A stretch of 54,640 nt of DNA from Oscillospiraceae bacterium (GTDB taxonomy: Bacteria > Bacillota > Clostridia > Oscillospirales > Oscillospiraceae). The stretch covers positions 1-54,640 of the forward strand of contig JAFYNQ010000055.1 of the NCBI GenBank assembly GCA_017548065.1, given 5' to 3'. Made by a program: the position numbers and the translations under genes. The notes under the pieces were generated by a model that was not told where the DNA came from, did not search any database, and worked only from the letters and a program-made list of their open reading frames with translations. Positions 17,947 to 26,345 of this stretch are shown here, piece by piece (the first letter of the stretch is position 1; each line of letters opens with the position of its first letter).

Positions 17947-19266
17947 ATGCTGAAAGTAACGAAATTCGGCGGTTCTTCCATGGCAGATGCCGGCCAGTAC
18001 CGCAAAGTAAAAGATATCATTTTTGCTGACAGAGAGCGCCGTGTGGTGATCGTCTCTGCAGCGGGCAAGCGCTTCAGCGGTGACCACAAGCTGACAGATC
18101 TTCTGTATCTGTGCCATGCCCACATTCAGTACGGTGTGGCTTGCGACACCGTGTTTGAAATGATCACTTCCCGTTATATTGAGATCCGTGATGCGTTGAA
18201 TCTGCAGCTGGATCTGGAGAGCGAGTTTGCACAGCTGAAGCAGCGCCTGGAGGCAAAGAAGGTCTCCCAGGATGAGCTGGTAAGCCGTGGTGAATATTTC
18301 TCCGCCAAGCTGATGGCTGCCTACCTGGGCTTCCAGTTCCTGGATGCCTCCGAGTGGGTAAAGTTCAACCTGGACGGCTCTGTGGATCAGGAAGTCTCCT
18401 ATGCCCTGCTGAAGGAAAAGGCAGATCTGTCCAAGGGTGTTGTGACCCCCGGTTTCTACGGTGTCATGCCCAACGGCACAGTGAAGACATTCTCCCGTGG
18501 CGGCAGTGATATCACCGGCGCCCTGGCAGCTGCTGCTCTGGATGCCGATGTTTATGAGAACTGGACAGACGTTTCCGGCATCCTGATGGCCGACCCCCGG
18601 ATCGTCAACGATCCCCAGCCCATCCCCGAGGTGACCTATGACGAGCTGCGTGAGCTGAGCTACTCCGGCGCTCAGGTGCTGCACGAGGGTACGATCTTCC
18701 CCGTCCGTGAGAAGAATATCCCTCTGAATATCCGTAACACCAACGCACCCGAGGATCCCGGCACGCTGATCAAGGAAAGCTTTGCCACAGAGTCCGACCC
18801 CAACCGCTTCATCACCGGTATCACCGGCAAGAAGGACTACACCATTATCTCCATGTCCAAGCGTGGCATGGGCAATGAGGTGGGAACCCTGCGTAAAGTC
18901 CTCTCCGTGCTGGAGCGTCACAACATTTCTGTGGACTACGTGCCCAACGGCATTGATAATGTTTCTGTTGTTATGTCAACCGAGTCTGTGGAGCCTTGCC
19001 TTTACAATGTTCTCTCCGAGATCCAGCGTGATGCAAAGCCCGACAGCCTGCAGGTGCATGACAAGATCGCTGTTGTTGCCGCTGTCGGTCGCCGCATGGC
19101 ATTCCGTCCCGGTGTTTCCGGTAAGGTCTTTGCCGCACTGGGCGAGGCAGGCATCAATATCCGTATGATCAATCAGGGTCCCGATGAGCTGAACATTATC
19201 TTCGGTGTGGATAACCGTGATTTTGCCGAGGCCATCCGTGTGCTGTATAATAGCTTTGTAAAATAA
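17947..19266 (+). CDS. lysC: Aspartate kinase
   Basis: This 439-residue monofunctional enzyme phosphorylates L-aspartate at the first step of the lysine/threonine/methionine pathway. KFGGSS (6-11) is the ATP-binding signature, and the catalytic domain includes FSRGGSDITGALAAAALDA. Two C-terminal ACT domains follow (about 300-439; GNEVGTLRKVLSVLERHNI and GKVFAALGEAGINIRMI), which normally bind lysine and/or threonine. The start at 17947 follows AAGAGGT; upstream in-frame codons overlap the end of hom. The regulated ACT domains here may compensate for the lack of one in the adjacent homoserine dehydrogenase. Confidence 0.95.
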   Translation: MLKVTKFGGSSMADAGQYRKVKDIIFADRERRVVIVSAAGKRFSGDHKLTDLLYLCHAHIQYGVACDTVFEMITSRYIEIRDALNLQLDLESEFAQLKQRLEAKKVSQDELVSRGEYFSAKLMAAYLGFQFLDASEWVKFNLDGSVDQEVSYALLKEKADLSKGVVTPGFYGVMPNGTVKTFSRGGSDITGALAAAALDADVYENWTDVSGILMADPRIVNDPQPIPEVTYDELRELSYSGAQVLHEGTIFPVREKNIPLNIRNTNAPEDPGTLIKESFATESDPNRFITGITGKKDYTIISMSKRGMGNEVGTLRKVLSVLERHNISVDYVPNGIDNVSVVMSTESVEPCLYNVLSEIQRDAKPDSLQVHDKIAVVAAVGRRMAFRPGVSGKVFAALGEAGINIRMINQGPDELNIIFGVDNRDFAEAIRVLYNSFVK

Positions 19267-19279
19267 GGAAGTGTTTGGT

Positions 19280-20284
19280 ATGAAGAAACTGTATACTGTA
19301 GCTGTCCTGGGTGCCACCGGTGCCGTAGGTCAGGAAATGATGAGCATTCTGGAGGAGCGCAACTTCCCTGTAGGTAAGCTGATTCCTCTGGCCAGCGCAC
19401 GCAGCGCAGGCAAAAAGCTGATGTTCAAGGGTGAAGAGGTCACCATTCAGGAGGCCTGCGATGAGGCTTTTGCCGGTGTGGATATCGTTCTGGGCGCTGC
19501 TGAAAACGACATTGCACAGAAGTTTGCACCTGCCATCGTGGCTGCCGGTGCTGTGTTCGTGGATAACTCCTCGGCTTTCCGTATGGACCCCAAGGTGCCC
19601 CTGGTGGTGCCCGAGGTGAACCCCGAGGATGTGAAGTGGCACAACGGCATTATCTCCAACCCCAACTGCTCCACCATCATCACTGTTACCGCAGTCAATG
19701 CGCTTAACAAGCTGTCTCCCATCAAGTCCATGGTGGCTTCTACCTACCAGGCTGTTTCCGGCGCAGGCGCCGGCGGCCCCATTGAGCTGATGAGCGAGGT
19801 GGAGGCGCTGGCCAAGGGTGAGACCTATGAGCCCAAGGTGTTCCCTTATCAGATCGCTTACAACCTGATCCCCCAGATCGGCGGCGAAGCTTTTGAGGGC
19901 TATACCAGCGAGGAAATGAAGATGCAGAACGAGGGCAGAAAGATCATGCATCTGCCGGAGCTGAAGGTCACCTGCACCTGCATCCGTGTTCCCGTCGTTC
20001 GCAGCCACTCTATTTCCGTCACCTGCCGCTTTGATCGCCACGTGACTGTGGAAGAGGTCAGAGAGATGATCGCGCAGGCTCCCGGCTGTAAGCTGGTGGA
20101 TGACCTGGCAAGCAAGCAGTATCCCATGCCCCTGGAGACCAGCGGTCAGGATATTGTTTACGTGGGCAGAATCCGTCCCGACCTCACCGATGACAATGCC
20201 ATTGCGCTGTGGTGCTGTGGCGACCAGGTTCGTAAGGGCGCTGCTACCAACTGCATCCAGATCGCTGAGCTGCTGGTAAAATAA
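19280..20284 (+). CDS. asd: Aspartate-semialdehyde dehydrogenase
   Basis: This 334-residue cytoplasmic enzyme makes L-aspartate 4-semialdehyde from aspartyl phosphate with NADPH. The nucleotide-binding motif GATGAVGQ is near residue 11. The catalytic cysteine is C130 in SNPNCSTI, and the GAGAGGPIEL segment follows. I chose the ATG at 19280 (AAGGAAG about 8 nt upstream) over the GTG at 19271. It is third in the hom-lysC-asd operon, 13 bp after lysC, and its transcript probably continues into the lipoprotein gene at 20311. Confidence 0.95.
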   Translation: MKKLYTVAVLGATGAVGQEMMSILEERNFPVGKLIPLASARSAGKKLMFKGEEVTIQEACDEAFAGVDIVLGAAENDIAQKFAPAIVAAGAVFVDNSSAFRMDPKVPLVVPEVNPEDVKWHNGIISNPNCSTIITVTAVNALNKLSPIKSMVASTYQAVSGAGAGGPIELMSEVEALAKGETYEPKVFPYQIAYNLIPQIGGEAFEGYTSEEMKMQNEGRKIMHLPELKVTCTCIRVPVVRSHSISVTCRFDRHVTVEEVREMIAQAPGCKLVDDLASKQYPMPLETSGQDIVYVGRIRPDLTDDNAIALWCCGDQVRKGAATNCIQIAELLVK

Positions 20285-20310
20285 TAGAAAGTACAAAGGA
20301 GGACCTCACT

Positions 20311-21345
20311 ATGCGTAATACCTTGAAAAAGATTTTCGCACTGCTTTTATCCTCGCTGATGATTTTAGGTATGTTTACTGCTTGTAACAAAGAGACTACT
20401 CCCGAGACTGTACCCGGACCCACCGAGCCTGCGGAAGAGGCAAAGGTGCTGAAGGTGCTGACCCTGGGTCACTCCCTGGCCGTGGACTGCGGTCACATGA
20501 TGAACCTGATCCTTTCCACCGAAGGCATCGGTGAATATGAGGAAGTCAAGGTCGCCACATTGTACTACTCCGGCTGCCCTCTGCATAAGCACGTGAAGTT
20601 CATGACAGAGAATGCTCCCGAGTATAATCTGTATGTCAGCAGCACGGCTACTCCCGACAGCCCTCCGCAGATCATGCAGGATGTGACCATGCTGGATTCC
20701 CTGAAGTATGACTACTGGGATATCATCATTATGCAGGGCGGCGTTTTTGAGATCGCAAGAGAGGCAACGTTCCAGGACGGCAACATTCAGCTGATTCAGA
20801 ACTATGTCAATGAGAACAAGCTGAACCCCCTGGCATACTTCGCATGGCATATGGCATGGGCAACACCCGTGGATAACACCCTGCGTGATAAGTACCCCTA
20901 TGAAAACAACTCTTACTATACCAGCTACGAGATCTACGACCATCAGCGTTCCGGCTTCTATGGCGGTATTGCACAGTGTGTCAAGGACTATATCGCAACG
21001 GATGAGACCTTCAAGTTTATCATTCCTGCCGGCACTGCCATTGAAAACGCACTGTCCAGCTACCTGGAGGAGGCAGATCTCCACCGTGACTATGCCCACG
21101 CAAGTGATCTGGGCCGAGTTGTCGCTTCCTACACCTGGTACTGCAGACTGATGGGTGTGGAAAAGCTGGAAGAGATCAAGCTGGATGCCATTCCCAAGGC
21201 ATTTTTGAAGTCTACCGAGGATAAGACCCAGGACAGAGTTATTACCGAGGCAGAAAAGGCCATCATTCTGGAGGCTGTAAACAATGCTTTGGCAAATCCC
21301 CTGGAGATGACCCAATCTCAGTACACCGAAGCGCCTGCACAATAA
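20311..21345 (+). CDS. DUF4886-like SGNH-family lipoprotein (paralogue 1 of 4)
   Basis: This 344-residue protein has lipobox FTAC (Cys25) and a Pro/Glu/Thr-rich spacer. It then has the SGNH-type start VLTLGHSLAVD, in which the Ser of G-H-S is the expected nucleophile. ATLYYSGCPLHKHVKF matches the hallmark region of DUF4886 proteins. LHRDYAHASD supplies the D-x-x-H pair that would complete a catalytic triad. The C-terminus ends TQSQYTEAPAQ. AAAGGAGG precedes the ATG. The gene starts 26 bp after asd with no terminator or promoter between, so it is the last gene of the amino-acid operon. It is probably an extracellular esterase or deacetylase; the substrate is unknown. Confidence 0.82.
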   Translation: MRNTLKKIFALLLSSLMILGMFTACNKETTPETVPGPTEPAEEAKVLKVLTLGHSLAVDCGHMMNLILSTEGIGEYEEVKVATLYYSGCPLHKHVKFMTENAPEYNLYVSSTATPDSPPQIMQDVTMLDSLKYDYWDIIIMQGGVFEIAREATFQDGNIQLIQNYVNENKLNPLAYFAWHMAWATPVDNTLRDKYPYENNSYYTSYEIYDHQRSGFYGGIAQCVKDYIATDETFKFIIPAGTAIENALSSYLEEADLHRDYAHASDLGRVVASYTWYCRLMGVEKLEEIKLDAIPKAFLKSTEDKTQDRVITEAEKAIILEAVNNALANPLEMTQSQYTEAPAQ

Positions 21346-21351
21346 ATTCTC

Positions 21352-21383
21352 ACCCGGTGCTGCCGATGCAGCACCGGGTTTTT
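21352..21383 (+). terminator. Terminator after DUF4886 paralogue 1 (end of hom operon)
   Basis: A 12-bp perfect stem (21352-21363 with 21368-21379) has loop CGAT and is followed by T-run 21379-21383. Confidence 0.9.
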
Positions 21384-21393
21384 GCTTTAAAGA

Positions 21394-21422
21394 TTGCAAT
21401 CTTACGGCGGCTCTGTTATAAT
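21394..21422 (+). promoter_or_regulatory. Promoter of DUF4886 paralogues 2-3, -35 inside a palindrome
   Basis: TTGCAA (21394-21399) and perfect TATAAT (21417-21422) are separated by 17 bp. The -35 box is the centre of the 12-bp palindrome AGATTGCAATCT (21391-21402). The same arrangement recurs before paralogue 4. Confidence 0.75.
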
Positions 21423-21451
21423 GTTTTTATCCAATAAAGGAGGGGACGATT

Positions 21452-22474
21452 ATGTTGAAAAGATTGTTGACCCTAATGCTTGTATTTGTGATTTGCTTTG
21501 GCGTGTTCTCCGGCTGTGGCGCAACTGCGCCTGCAGAGACAACTGCGCCTGCGCTCACCGAGCCTGCGGAAGAGGCAAAGGTGCTGAAGGTGCTGACTTT
21601 GGGACACTCCCTGGCGGTGGACTCCAACCATATGATCAATCTGGTGGCGGCTACGGAAGGCATTGGCGATTATGAGGAAATTCTCATTGGCACACTGTAT
21701 TACTCCGGCTGTAAGCTGTCCCAGCACGTGTCCTTTATCAAGAGCGGTGAGGCTGCCTATAACCTGTACCTGAGCAGTACCGCAACCCCTGATAAGAAGC
21801 CTCAGATCCTGGATAGCGTTACCATGGCACAGGCTTTGACCTTTGAGTACTGGGATATTATCGTCATGATGGGCAACCCCTGGGAGGTTGATGATGCCGG
21901 TGCTTTTGAAAACGGCAATATTCAGTTTATCCAGAAATTTGTGAACGAGCATAAATTGAGCCCCACTGCAATTTTTGCATGGCACATGCCCTGGGCAGCG
22001 CCTATGGATGAGGCGCTTCTAAATCTGTACCCCCACAGCCCCAATTCTCACTATAACAACGCTGTTGCCTACGGACTTAACAAGAGCGCCCATTTTGATG
22101 CAATGACCCGCTGTGTGGAGCAATATATTCTGAAAGATGAGACTTTCCAATTTGTGATTCCCACCGGCACAGCCATCCAAAATGCCTGGTCCAGCTATAT
22201 GGAAGAAAAGGATTTGCACCGTGACTATTTCCACGCAACGGATTACGGTCGTGCCATGACCTCCTATGTGTGGTACTGTAAGCTCATGGGCATTGAGAAG
22301 CTGGAGGAGATCAAACTGGATGCCATCCCCAAGGAATTTTTGAAATCTACCGAGGATAAGACGCAGGACAGAGTCATTACCGAGGCAGAAAAGGCGGTTA
22401 TGCTGGAGTCTGTCAATAATGCTCTGGCAAATCCCTACAAGATGACCCAGTCCCAGTATACAGAAAAACCTTAA
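21452..22474 (+). CDS. DUF4886-like SGNH-family lipoprotein (paralogue 2 of 4)
   Basis: This 340-residue protein has lipobox FSGC (Cys22) and an Ala/Pro/Thr spacer, then VLTLGHSLAVDSNHMINL with the likely nucleophilic Ser. IGTLYYSGCKLSQH is the DUF4886 hallmark, and LHRDYFHATD gives the D-x-x-H pair. AAAGGAGG precedes the ATG. It has its own promoter and forms a two-gene unit with paralogue 3 (12-bp gap). It is expected to be lipid-anchored outside the membrane. The enzymatic role is inferred from family motifs only. Confidence 0.82.
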   Translation: MLKRLLTLMLVFVICFGVFSGCGATAPAETTAPALTEPAEEAKVLKVLTLGHSLAVDSNHMINLVAATEGIGDYEEILIGTLYYSGCKLSQHVSFIKSGEAAYNLYLSSTATPDKKPQILDSVTMAQALTFEYWDIIVMMGNPWEVDDAGAFENGNIQFIQKFVNEHKLSPTAIFAWHMPWAAPMDEALLNLYPHSPNSHYNNAVAYGLNKSAHFDAMTRCVEQYILKDETFQFVIPTGTAIQNAWSSYMEEKDLHRDYFHATDYGRAMTSYVWYCKLMGIEKLEEIKLDAIPKEFLKSTEDKTQDRVITEAEKAVMLESVNNALANPYKMTQSQYTEKP

Positions 22475-22486
22475 GGGGGGATTCTT

Positions 22487-23518
22487 ATGCGTACATGGAA
22501 AAAGCTTTTGTGTCTTTTGCTGGCAACCTTTATGACCTTAATGAGCTTGTCCGCCTGCGGCGGTGAGGCGGCAGAACCTACAGAGCCTGTGGTAACTGAG
22601 CCGGAAAGGGAGGTAAAAGCATTGAAAGTGTTGACGTTAGGACATTCTCTGGCGGTGGACACGAATCATATGATCAATCTGATAGCTTCCACGGAAGGTA
22701 TGGGCGATTATGAAGAGATCGTCATCGGTACATTGTACTATTCCGGCTGCAGACTATCTCAACACGTGAAGTTTTTGCAGAATAACAGCCCTGAGTATGT
22801 GTTGTACCTCAGCAGCACCGCTACCCCGGATAAGCCTCCGCAGACGATGAGTGACGTTACAATGCGGGATGCGCTTAAATTTGATTACTGGGATATCATC
22901 GTGATGCAGGGCAACCGTTGGGAGCTTTTGGCAAATGGTGGTTATACAAACGGAAATATCCAAACGATCCAGAATTTCGTAAATGAGAACAAGCTGAATC
23001 CTCTGGCATATTTCGCATGGCACGCAGCTTGGGCGCCTCCTACAGACGAGGCACTTTTGGATATGTATCCCTATGAGCCCAATCCTAACAAGACGAATTA
23101 CCAAAAGTACGGCAATAGTCGTGAAAACCTGTTCAATGCCATGTGCCAAGGTGTTGCGGATCATATTATGACAGATGAAACCTTCCGATTTGTGATCCCT
23201 ACCGGCGCAGCAATGCAAAATGCCTGGTCTAGTTATCTGACGGAAAAGGATCTGCACCGTGATTATGGTCACGCTACGGATATGGCTCGGGCAATGACCG
23301 CCTATGTGTGGTACTGCAAGCTGATGGGTATTGAGAAGCTGGAGGCAATCAAGCTGGATGCGATTCCGAAAGCGTTCCTGAAGTCTACGCAGGATAAGAC
23401 CCAGGATAGGGTGCTGACGGAAATGGAAAAAGCGATTATTCTGGAGTCTGTGAACAATGCACTGGCAAATCCTCTGCAGATGACCCAATCTCAGTACACC
23501 GAAGCGCCTGCACAATAA
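22487..23518 (+). CDS. DUF4886-like SGNH-family lipoprotein (paralogue 3 of 4)
   Basis: This 343-residue protein has lipobox LSAC (Cys24). It has the same core as its neighbours: VLTLGHSLAVDTNHMINL, IGTLYYSGCRLSQH and LHRDYGHATD. Its final 12 codons and stop are nearly base-identical to those of paralogue 1, although the middle of the gene uses different synonymous codons. AGGGGGG precedes the ATG. It is cotranscribed with paralogue 2 and ends at the hairpin 23526-23553. Confidence 0.82.
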   Translation: MRTWKKLLCLLLATFMTLMSLSACGGEAAEPTEPVVTEPEREVKALKVLTLGHSLAVDTNHMINLIASTEGMGDYEEIVIGTLYYSGCRLSQHVKFLQNNSPEYVLYLSSTATPDKPPQTMSDVTMRDALKFDYWDIIVMQGNRWELLANGGYTNGNIQTIQNFVNENKLNPLAYFAWHAAWAPPTDEALLDMYPYEPNPNKTNYQKYGNSRENLFNAMCQGVADHIMTDETFRFVIPTGAAMQNAWSSYLTEKDLHRDYGHATDMARAMTAYVWYCKLMGIEKLEAIKLDAIPKAFLKSTQDKTQDRVLTEMEKAIILESVNNALANPLQMTQSQYTEAPAQ

Positions 23519-23525
23519 AATCCGT

Positions 23526-23560
23526 CCCCCGGTGTTCACCGAAACACCGGGGGCGTTATT
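23526..23560 (+). terminator. Terminator after DUF4886 paralogue 3
   Basis: An 11-bp perfect stem (23526-23536 with 23543-23553) has a 6-nt loop and a short interrupted T stretch. It lies directly before the promoter of paralogue 4. Confidence 0.75.
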
Positions 23561-23565
23561 TGTGA

Positions 23566-23594
23566 TTGCAATCTTTCTTCTGCTTTGCTATAAT
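23566..23594 (+). promoter_or_regulatory. Promoter of DUF4886 paralogue 4, copy of the paralogue 2 promoter
   Basis: TTGCAA (23566-23571) and TATAAT (23589-23594) are separated by 17 bp. The -35 box again lies within the palindrome GATTGCAATC (23564-23573), and similar leader sequence follows (ATCCAACAAAGGAGG against ATCCAATAAAGGAGG). Confidence 0.75.
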
Positions 23595-23622
23595 GAAATT
23601 ATCCAACAAAGGAGGGCATTGT

Positions 23623-24651
23623 ATGCTGAAAAGATTATTGACCCTGACCATGGCAATTTTATTGACCCTTGGCATGTTTTCCGGCTGCGGCACTGCAGCA
23701 CCGGAGGAGACTACATTACCTGCAGTAACAGAACCTGAAGAGGAGGCAAAAATCTTGAAAATACTGACCTTGGGAAGCTCGTCTTCTGTGGATTCCAATC
23801 ACATGATCAACCTGGTGGCTGCGGCAGAGGGTATTGGCGATTATGAGGAAGTTGTGATCGGCACACTGTACTACTCCGGCTGTAAGCTGTCCCAGCACGT
23901 GAAGTTCCTGCGGGAAAACAGCAACGTGTACGTTTTGTATATCAGCAGCACCGCAACACCGGAGCAGCCGCCCAAGACCATGAGTGACGTGACCATGTAC
24001 GATGCGCTGAAGTTTGATTACTGGGATGTAATTATGCTCCAGGCCAGCGGCAACGAGCATATGACCGACGATGCTTTTACAAACGGCGACATTCAGACCA
24101 TCCGTAACTACGTGGAAGAGCATAGACTGAATCCCCTGGCTGTCTACGGCTGGCATGCCATCGGTGTCAGCAGCACCGACCCAGACTTGATCGCCATGTA
24201 TCCCTATACGCCCAATGGCTATGAGACCACTGCCTCCAAGTATAATTATGACCGTAATTTGATGCTGACAGAGCGTACCGACCGCCTGGCTCGTTACATT
24301 ATGACTGACCCCTCTTATGTGTACGTCGTACCCAGCTGCACGGCAGTGGAAAACGCCATTACCAGCTACATTGGTCAGAAGGGCATCAAGCGTGATTATA
24401 CCCACCTGACCGACGTAGGCCGTCTGATCGCATCCTATGTATGGTACTGCAAGCTCTTCGGCGTGGAGCAGCTGCAGGAAATCAAGGTGGATGTGATCCC
24501 TAAGGCATTTTTGAAGTCTGCAATTGATAAGACCCAGGACAAAGTGCTGACAGAAGGGGAGAAGGCAGTCATTCTGGAAGCTGTAAACAACACCCTGAAA
24601 GAACCCCTGAAGATCACCCCCTCTCAGTACACCGTAGACCCTGGTCAATAA
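23623..24651 (+). CDS. DUF4886-like SGNH-family lipoprotein (paralogue 4 of 4)
   Basis: This 342-residue protein starts at 23623 after AAAGGAGGG; an in-frame extension upstream would run through the promoter. The lipobox is FSGC (Cys22). It is the most diverged copy: the motif is TLGSSSSVD instead of TLGHSLAVD, but the G-x-S nucleophile position is kept. IGTLYYSGCKLSQH is conserved, and the C-terminal motif reads IKRDYTHLTD, keeping D-x-x-H. The altered oxyanion/nucleophile segment could mean a different substrate. It is monocistronic, between its own promoter and the hairpin at 24658. Confidence 0.82.
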   Translation: MLKRLLTLTMAILLTLGMFSGCGTAAPEETTLPAVTEPEEEAKILKILTLGSSSSVDSNHMINLVAAAEGIGDYEEVVIGTLYYSGCKLSQHVKFLRENSNVYVLYISSTATPEQPPKTMSDVTMYDALKFDYWDVIMLQASGNEHMTDDAFTNGDIQTIRNYVEEHRLNPLAVYGWHAIGVSSTDPDLIAMYPYTPNGYETTASKYNYDRNLMLTERTDRLARYIMTDPSYVYVVPSCTAVENAITSYIGQKGIKRDYTHLTDVGRLIASYVWYCKLFGVEQLQEIKVDVIPKAFLKSAIDKTQDKVLTEGEKAVILEAVNNTLKEPLKITPSQYTVDPGQ

Positions 24652-24657
24652 AAAATT

Positions 24658-24693
24658 ACCCGATGTCGCACGTGATGTGCGGCATCGGGTTTT
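24658..24693. terminator. Bidirectional terminator between paralogue 4 and the PsiE-like gene
   Basis: An imperfect 13-14-bp stem (24658-24671 with 24677-24690) has loop GTGAT, with T-rich sequence on the right and A-rich on the left. It serves both convergent genes. Confidence 0.8.
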
Positions 24694-24696
24694 CTG

Positions 24697-25158
24697 TTAT
24701 TCCATTTCCACCATTTCTTCCTTCAGTTCGTTGCGACGGACCAGGAAGCGACGGATGGCAAAGAGACCGGCAATGCAGGCAATGCAGGCTACCAGACTCC
24801 AGGAGTCATTGTGGCTCAGAACCACATGACGGGTGATAGCCACGGTGAGCACCTCCAAAATGTTGGCAGGTGTGGTGTCAATGAGCATTCGCACAAACTC
24901 CAGTCCCACCACGATGGTAAGTACATTGTTTAAATAGTGGCTGATGTCGGTGAAGTAATCCATACCGGCGGTGCAGGCATGGTAGATTTCACGACCCAGT
25001 GCGATCAAAAGAATGATCAGTGTGATGGATGCGATGATCCGTTCAATGGTGTGCAGGATACGGCGGAAAACATGTTCCACTTTGTGGTCATGCTTGTCCA
25101 GCTTTTCCATGCGCTCCTTCAGTTTGGGGTCCAAATTCTTGGGGGTAGGGCTGCTCAT
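24697..25158 (-). CDS. PsiE-like small membrane protein
   Basis: This 153-residue integral membrane protein has a charged N-terminus (PKLKERMEKLDKHDHKVEHV) and about four hydrophobic segments (roughly residues 37-60, 70-92, 98-112, 118-138). The pattern LTIVVGLEFVRMLI followed by VLTVAITRHVVL resembles the phosphate-starvation-inducible PsiE family, whose molecular function is not established. AAAGGAGG precedes the ATG. It is monocistronic and divergent from the SGNH gene at 25282. Any phosphate link is inferred from the family name only. Confidence 0.65.
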   Translation of the reverse strand: MSSPTPKNLDPKLKERMEKLDKHDHKVEHVFRRILHTIERIIASITLIILLIALGREIYHACTAGMDYFTDISHYLNNVLTIVVGLEFVRMLIDTTPANILEVLTVAITRHVVLSHNDSWSLVACIACIAGLFAIRRFLVRRNELKEEMVEME

Positions 25159-25186
25159 AGCGAAACCTCCTTTTTGTAATGCAGCT

Positions 25187-25192
25187 ATTATA
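25187..25192 (-). promoter_or_regulatory. -10 box of the PsiE-like gene
   Basis: A perfect TATAAT lies on the minus strand (25192-25187), 29 bp before the start codon. The -35 region is poor (T-rich). Confidence 0.4.
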
Positions 25193-25225
25193 TACCATTT
25201 TTGGAAAAAAGAAAAGACCTTTCTG

Positions 25226-25253
25226 TTGTATTTGTGCGTTTCTGTGCTATAAT
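25226..25253 (+). promoter_or_regulatory. Putative promoter of the SGNH gene pair 25282-27290
   Basis: TTGTAT (25226-25231) and TATAAT (25248-25253) are separated by 16 bp, 28 bp before the start at 25282. Confidence 0.55.
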
Positions 25254-25281
25254 GCTATTACATGACAAGGGGATGGTGGCT

Positions 25282-26331
25282 ATGAGCGAGATCAATATTG
25301 CAAAAATAGATAAAAACTTTGCTGTGCCGGCAACAGTGGACAAGGCGGATATCGTGTTCCGTAATGTGGAAAATGCGCCTTTTCAGGTCTTGGGTGTTGC
25401 TTACGACGGTGAGCGCTATCGCAGACTCCCGGAGGCGGTGGCAGCTTCTGTCAGTGACCGTATCCATACCTTAAGCGCCCATACTGCAGGCGGCAGAGTC
25501 CGTTTTGCTACAAACAGCAGCTATGTGGCCATCCGTGCGGTGATGCCCCACGTGGGCAGAATGGCGCACTTTGCCCTTTCCGGCTCCTCCGGTTTTGATC
25601 TGTATGCAGACGGAAAATACATAAGAACCTTTGTTCCCTCTGTGAAAATGCAGGGCGGCTACGAAAGCGTCATTGATTTTGGCAGCGCACAAATGCGCAA
25701 TATTACCGTCAATTTCCCTTTGTACAGCTCCGTTGCCTCGTTGGAGATCGGTTTGCAGGAAACGGCAGAAATTGCACGGCATCCTGACTATAGGATCAAA
25801 CAGCCGGTGGTGTTCTACGGCTCTTCCATTACCCAGGGCGGCTGCGCATCTCGCCCCGGTAATTGCTATACCGCTATTTTGGCACGGAAGCTGGACTTTG
25901 ACCATGTGAACCTGGGCTTCTCAGGCAGCGGCAAGGCAGAAAAGGAGATCGCAGAATATATTGCAGGTCTTTCTATGTCGGTATTTGTGTATGACTATGA
26001 CCACAATGCCCCGGACACCGACCACCTGGAGGCGACCCATGAGCGGATGTTCCGTATCATCCGTGAAAAACAGCCGAACCTTCCCATCGTGATCTTACCA
26101 AGACCCAAATATACGCTGTCTGCGGATGAGCAGAAGCGGCTGGAAATCATAAAAGCTACCTACACCCGGGCGAAAGAAGCCGGGGATGAGAATGTGTATT
26201 TTGTGGATGGCCTCAGCCTTATGGCTATGGCAGAAGGGGAGGGCACGGTTGACAGCGTCCACCCCAATGACCTGGGCTTTGCTTCCATGGCAAAGGCGCT
26301 GCTGCCGCTAATGGAAGCGCTTTTGAAATGA
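25282..26331 (+). CDS. Cytoplasmic SGNH/GDSL hydrolase with GxDLY N-terminal domain
   Basis: This 349-residue protein has no signal peptide. The start at 25282 has AAGGGGA about 8 nt upstream. The N-terminal beta domain contains GFDLY, the signature of the GxDLY domain. The C-terminal half is a GDSL_3-type lipase/esterase domain: YGSSITQGGC carries the nucleophilic Ser, GFSGSGKAE is the block II Gly region, and DSVHPNDLGF supplies the D-x-x-H pair. Relatives are often carbohydrate esterases. It overlaps no neighbour and is followed after 14 bp by a second, exported SGNH protein, so the pair may deacylate related substrates inside and outside the cell (inference). Confidence 0.85.
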   Translation: MSEINIAKIDKNFAVPATVDKADIVFRNVENAPFQVLGVAYDGERYRRLPEAVAASVSDRIHTLSAHTAGGRVRFATNSSYVAIRAVMPHVGRMAHFALSGSSGFDLYADGKYIRTFVPSVKMQGGYESVIDFGSAQMRNITVNFPLYSSVASLEIGLQETAEIARHPDYRIKQPVVFYGSSITQGGCASRPGNCYTAILARKLDFDHVNLGFSGSGKAEKEIAEYIAGLSMSVFVYDYDHNAPDTDHLEATHERMFRIIREKQPNLPIVILPRPKYTLSADEQKRLEIIKATYTRAKEAGDENVYFVDGLSLMAMAEGEGTVDSVHPNDLGFASMAKALLPLMEALLK

Positions 26332-26345
26332 ATAGGGGAAAACAT

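Larger units (their letters stand above)
20311..24651 (+). repeat. Tandem array of four paralogous lipoprotein genes
   Basis: Four similar genes (20311, 21452, 22487, 23623) lie head to tail. The first and second share an identical 42-bp block (20421-20462 and 21556-21597). The first and third share about 40 identical bases across the stop codon (ending about 21346 and 23519). The second and fourth share promoter, leader and N-terminal sequence. This points to recent duplication with gene conversion. Confidence 0.85.
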
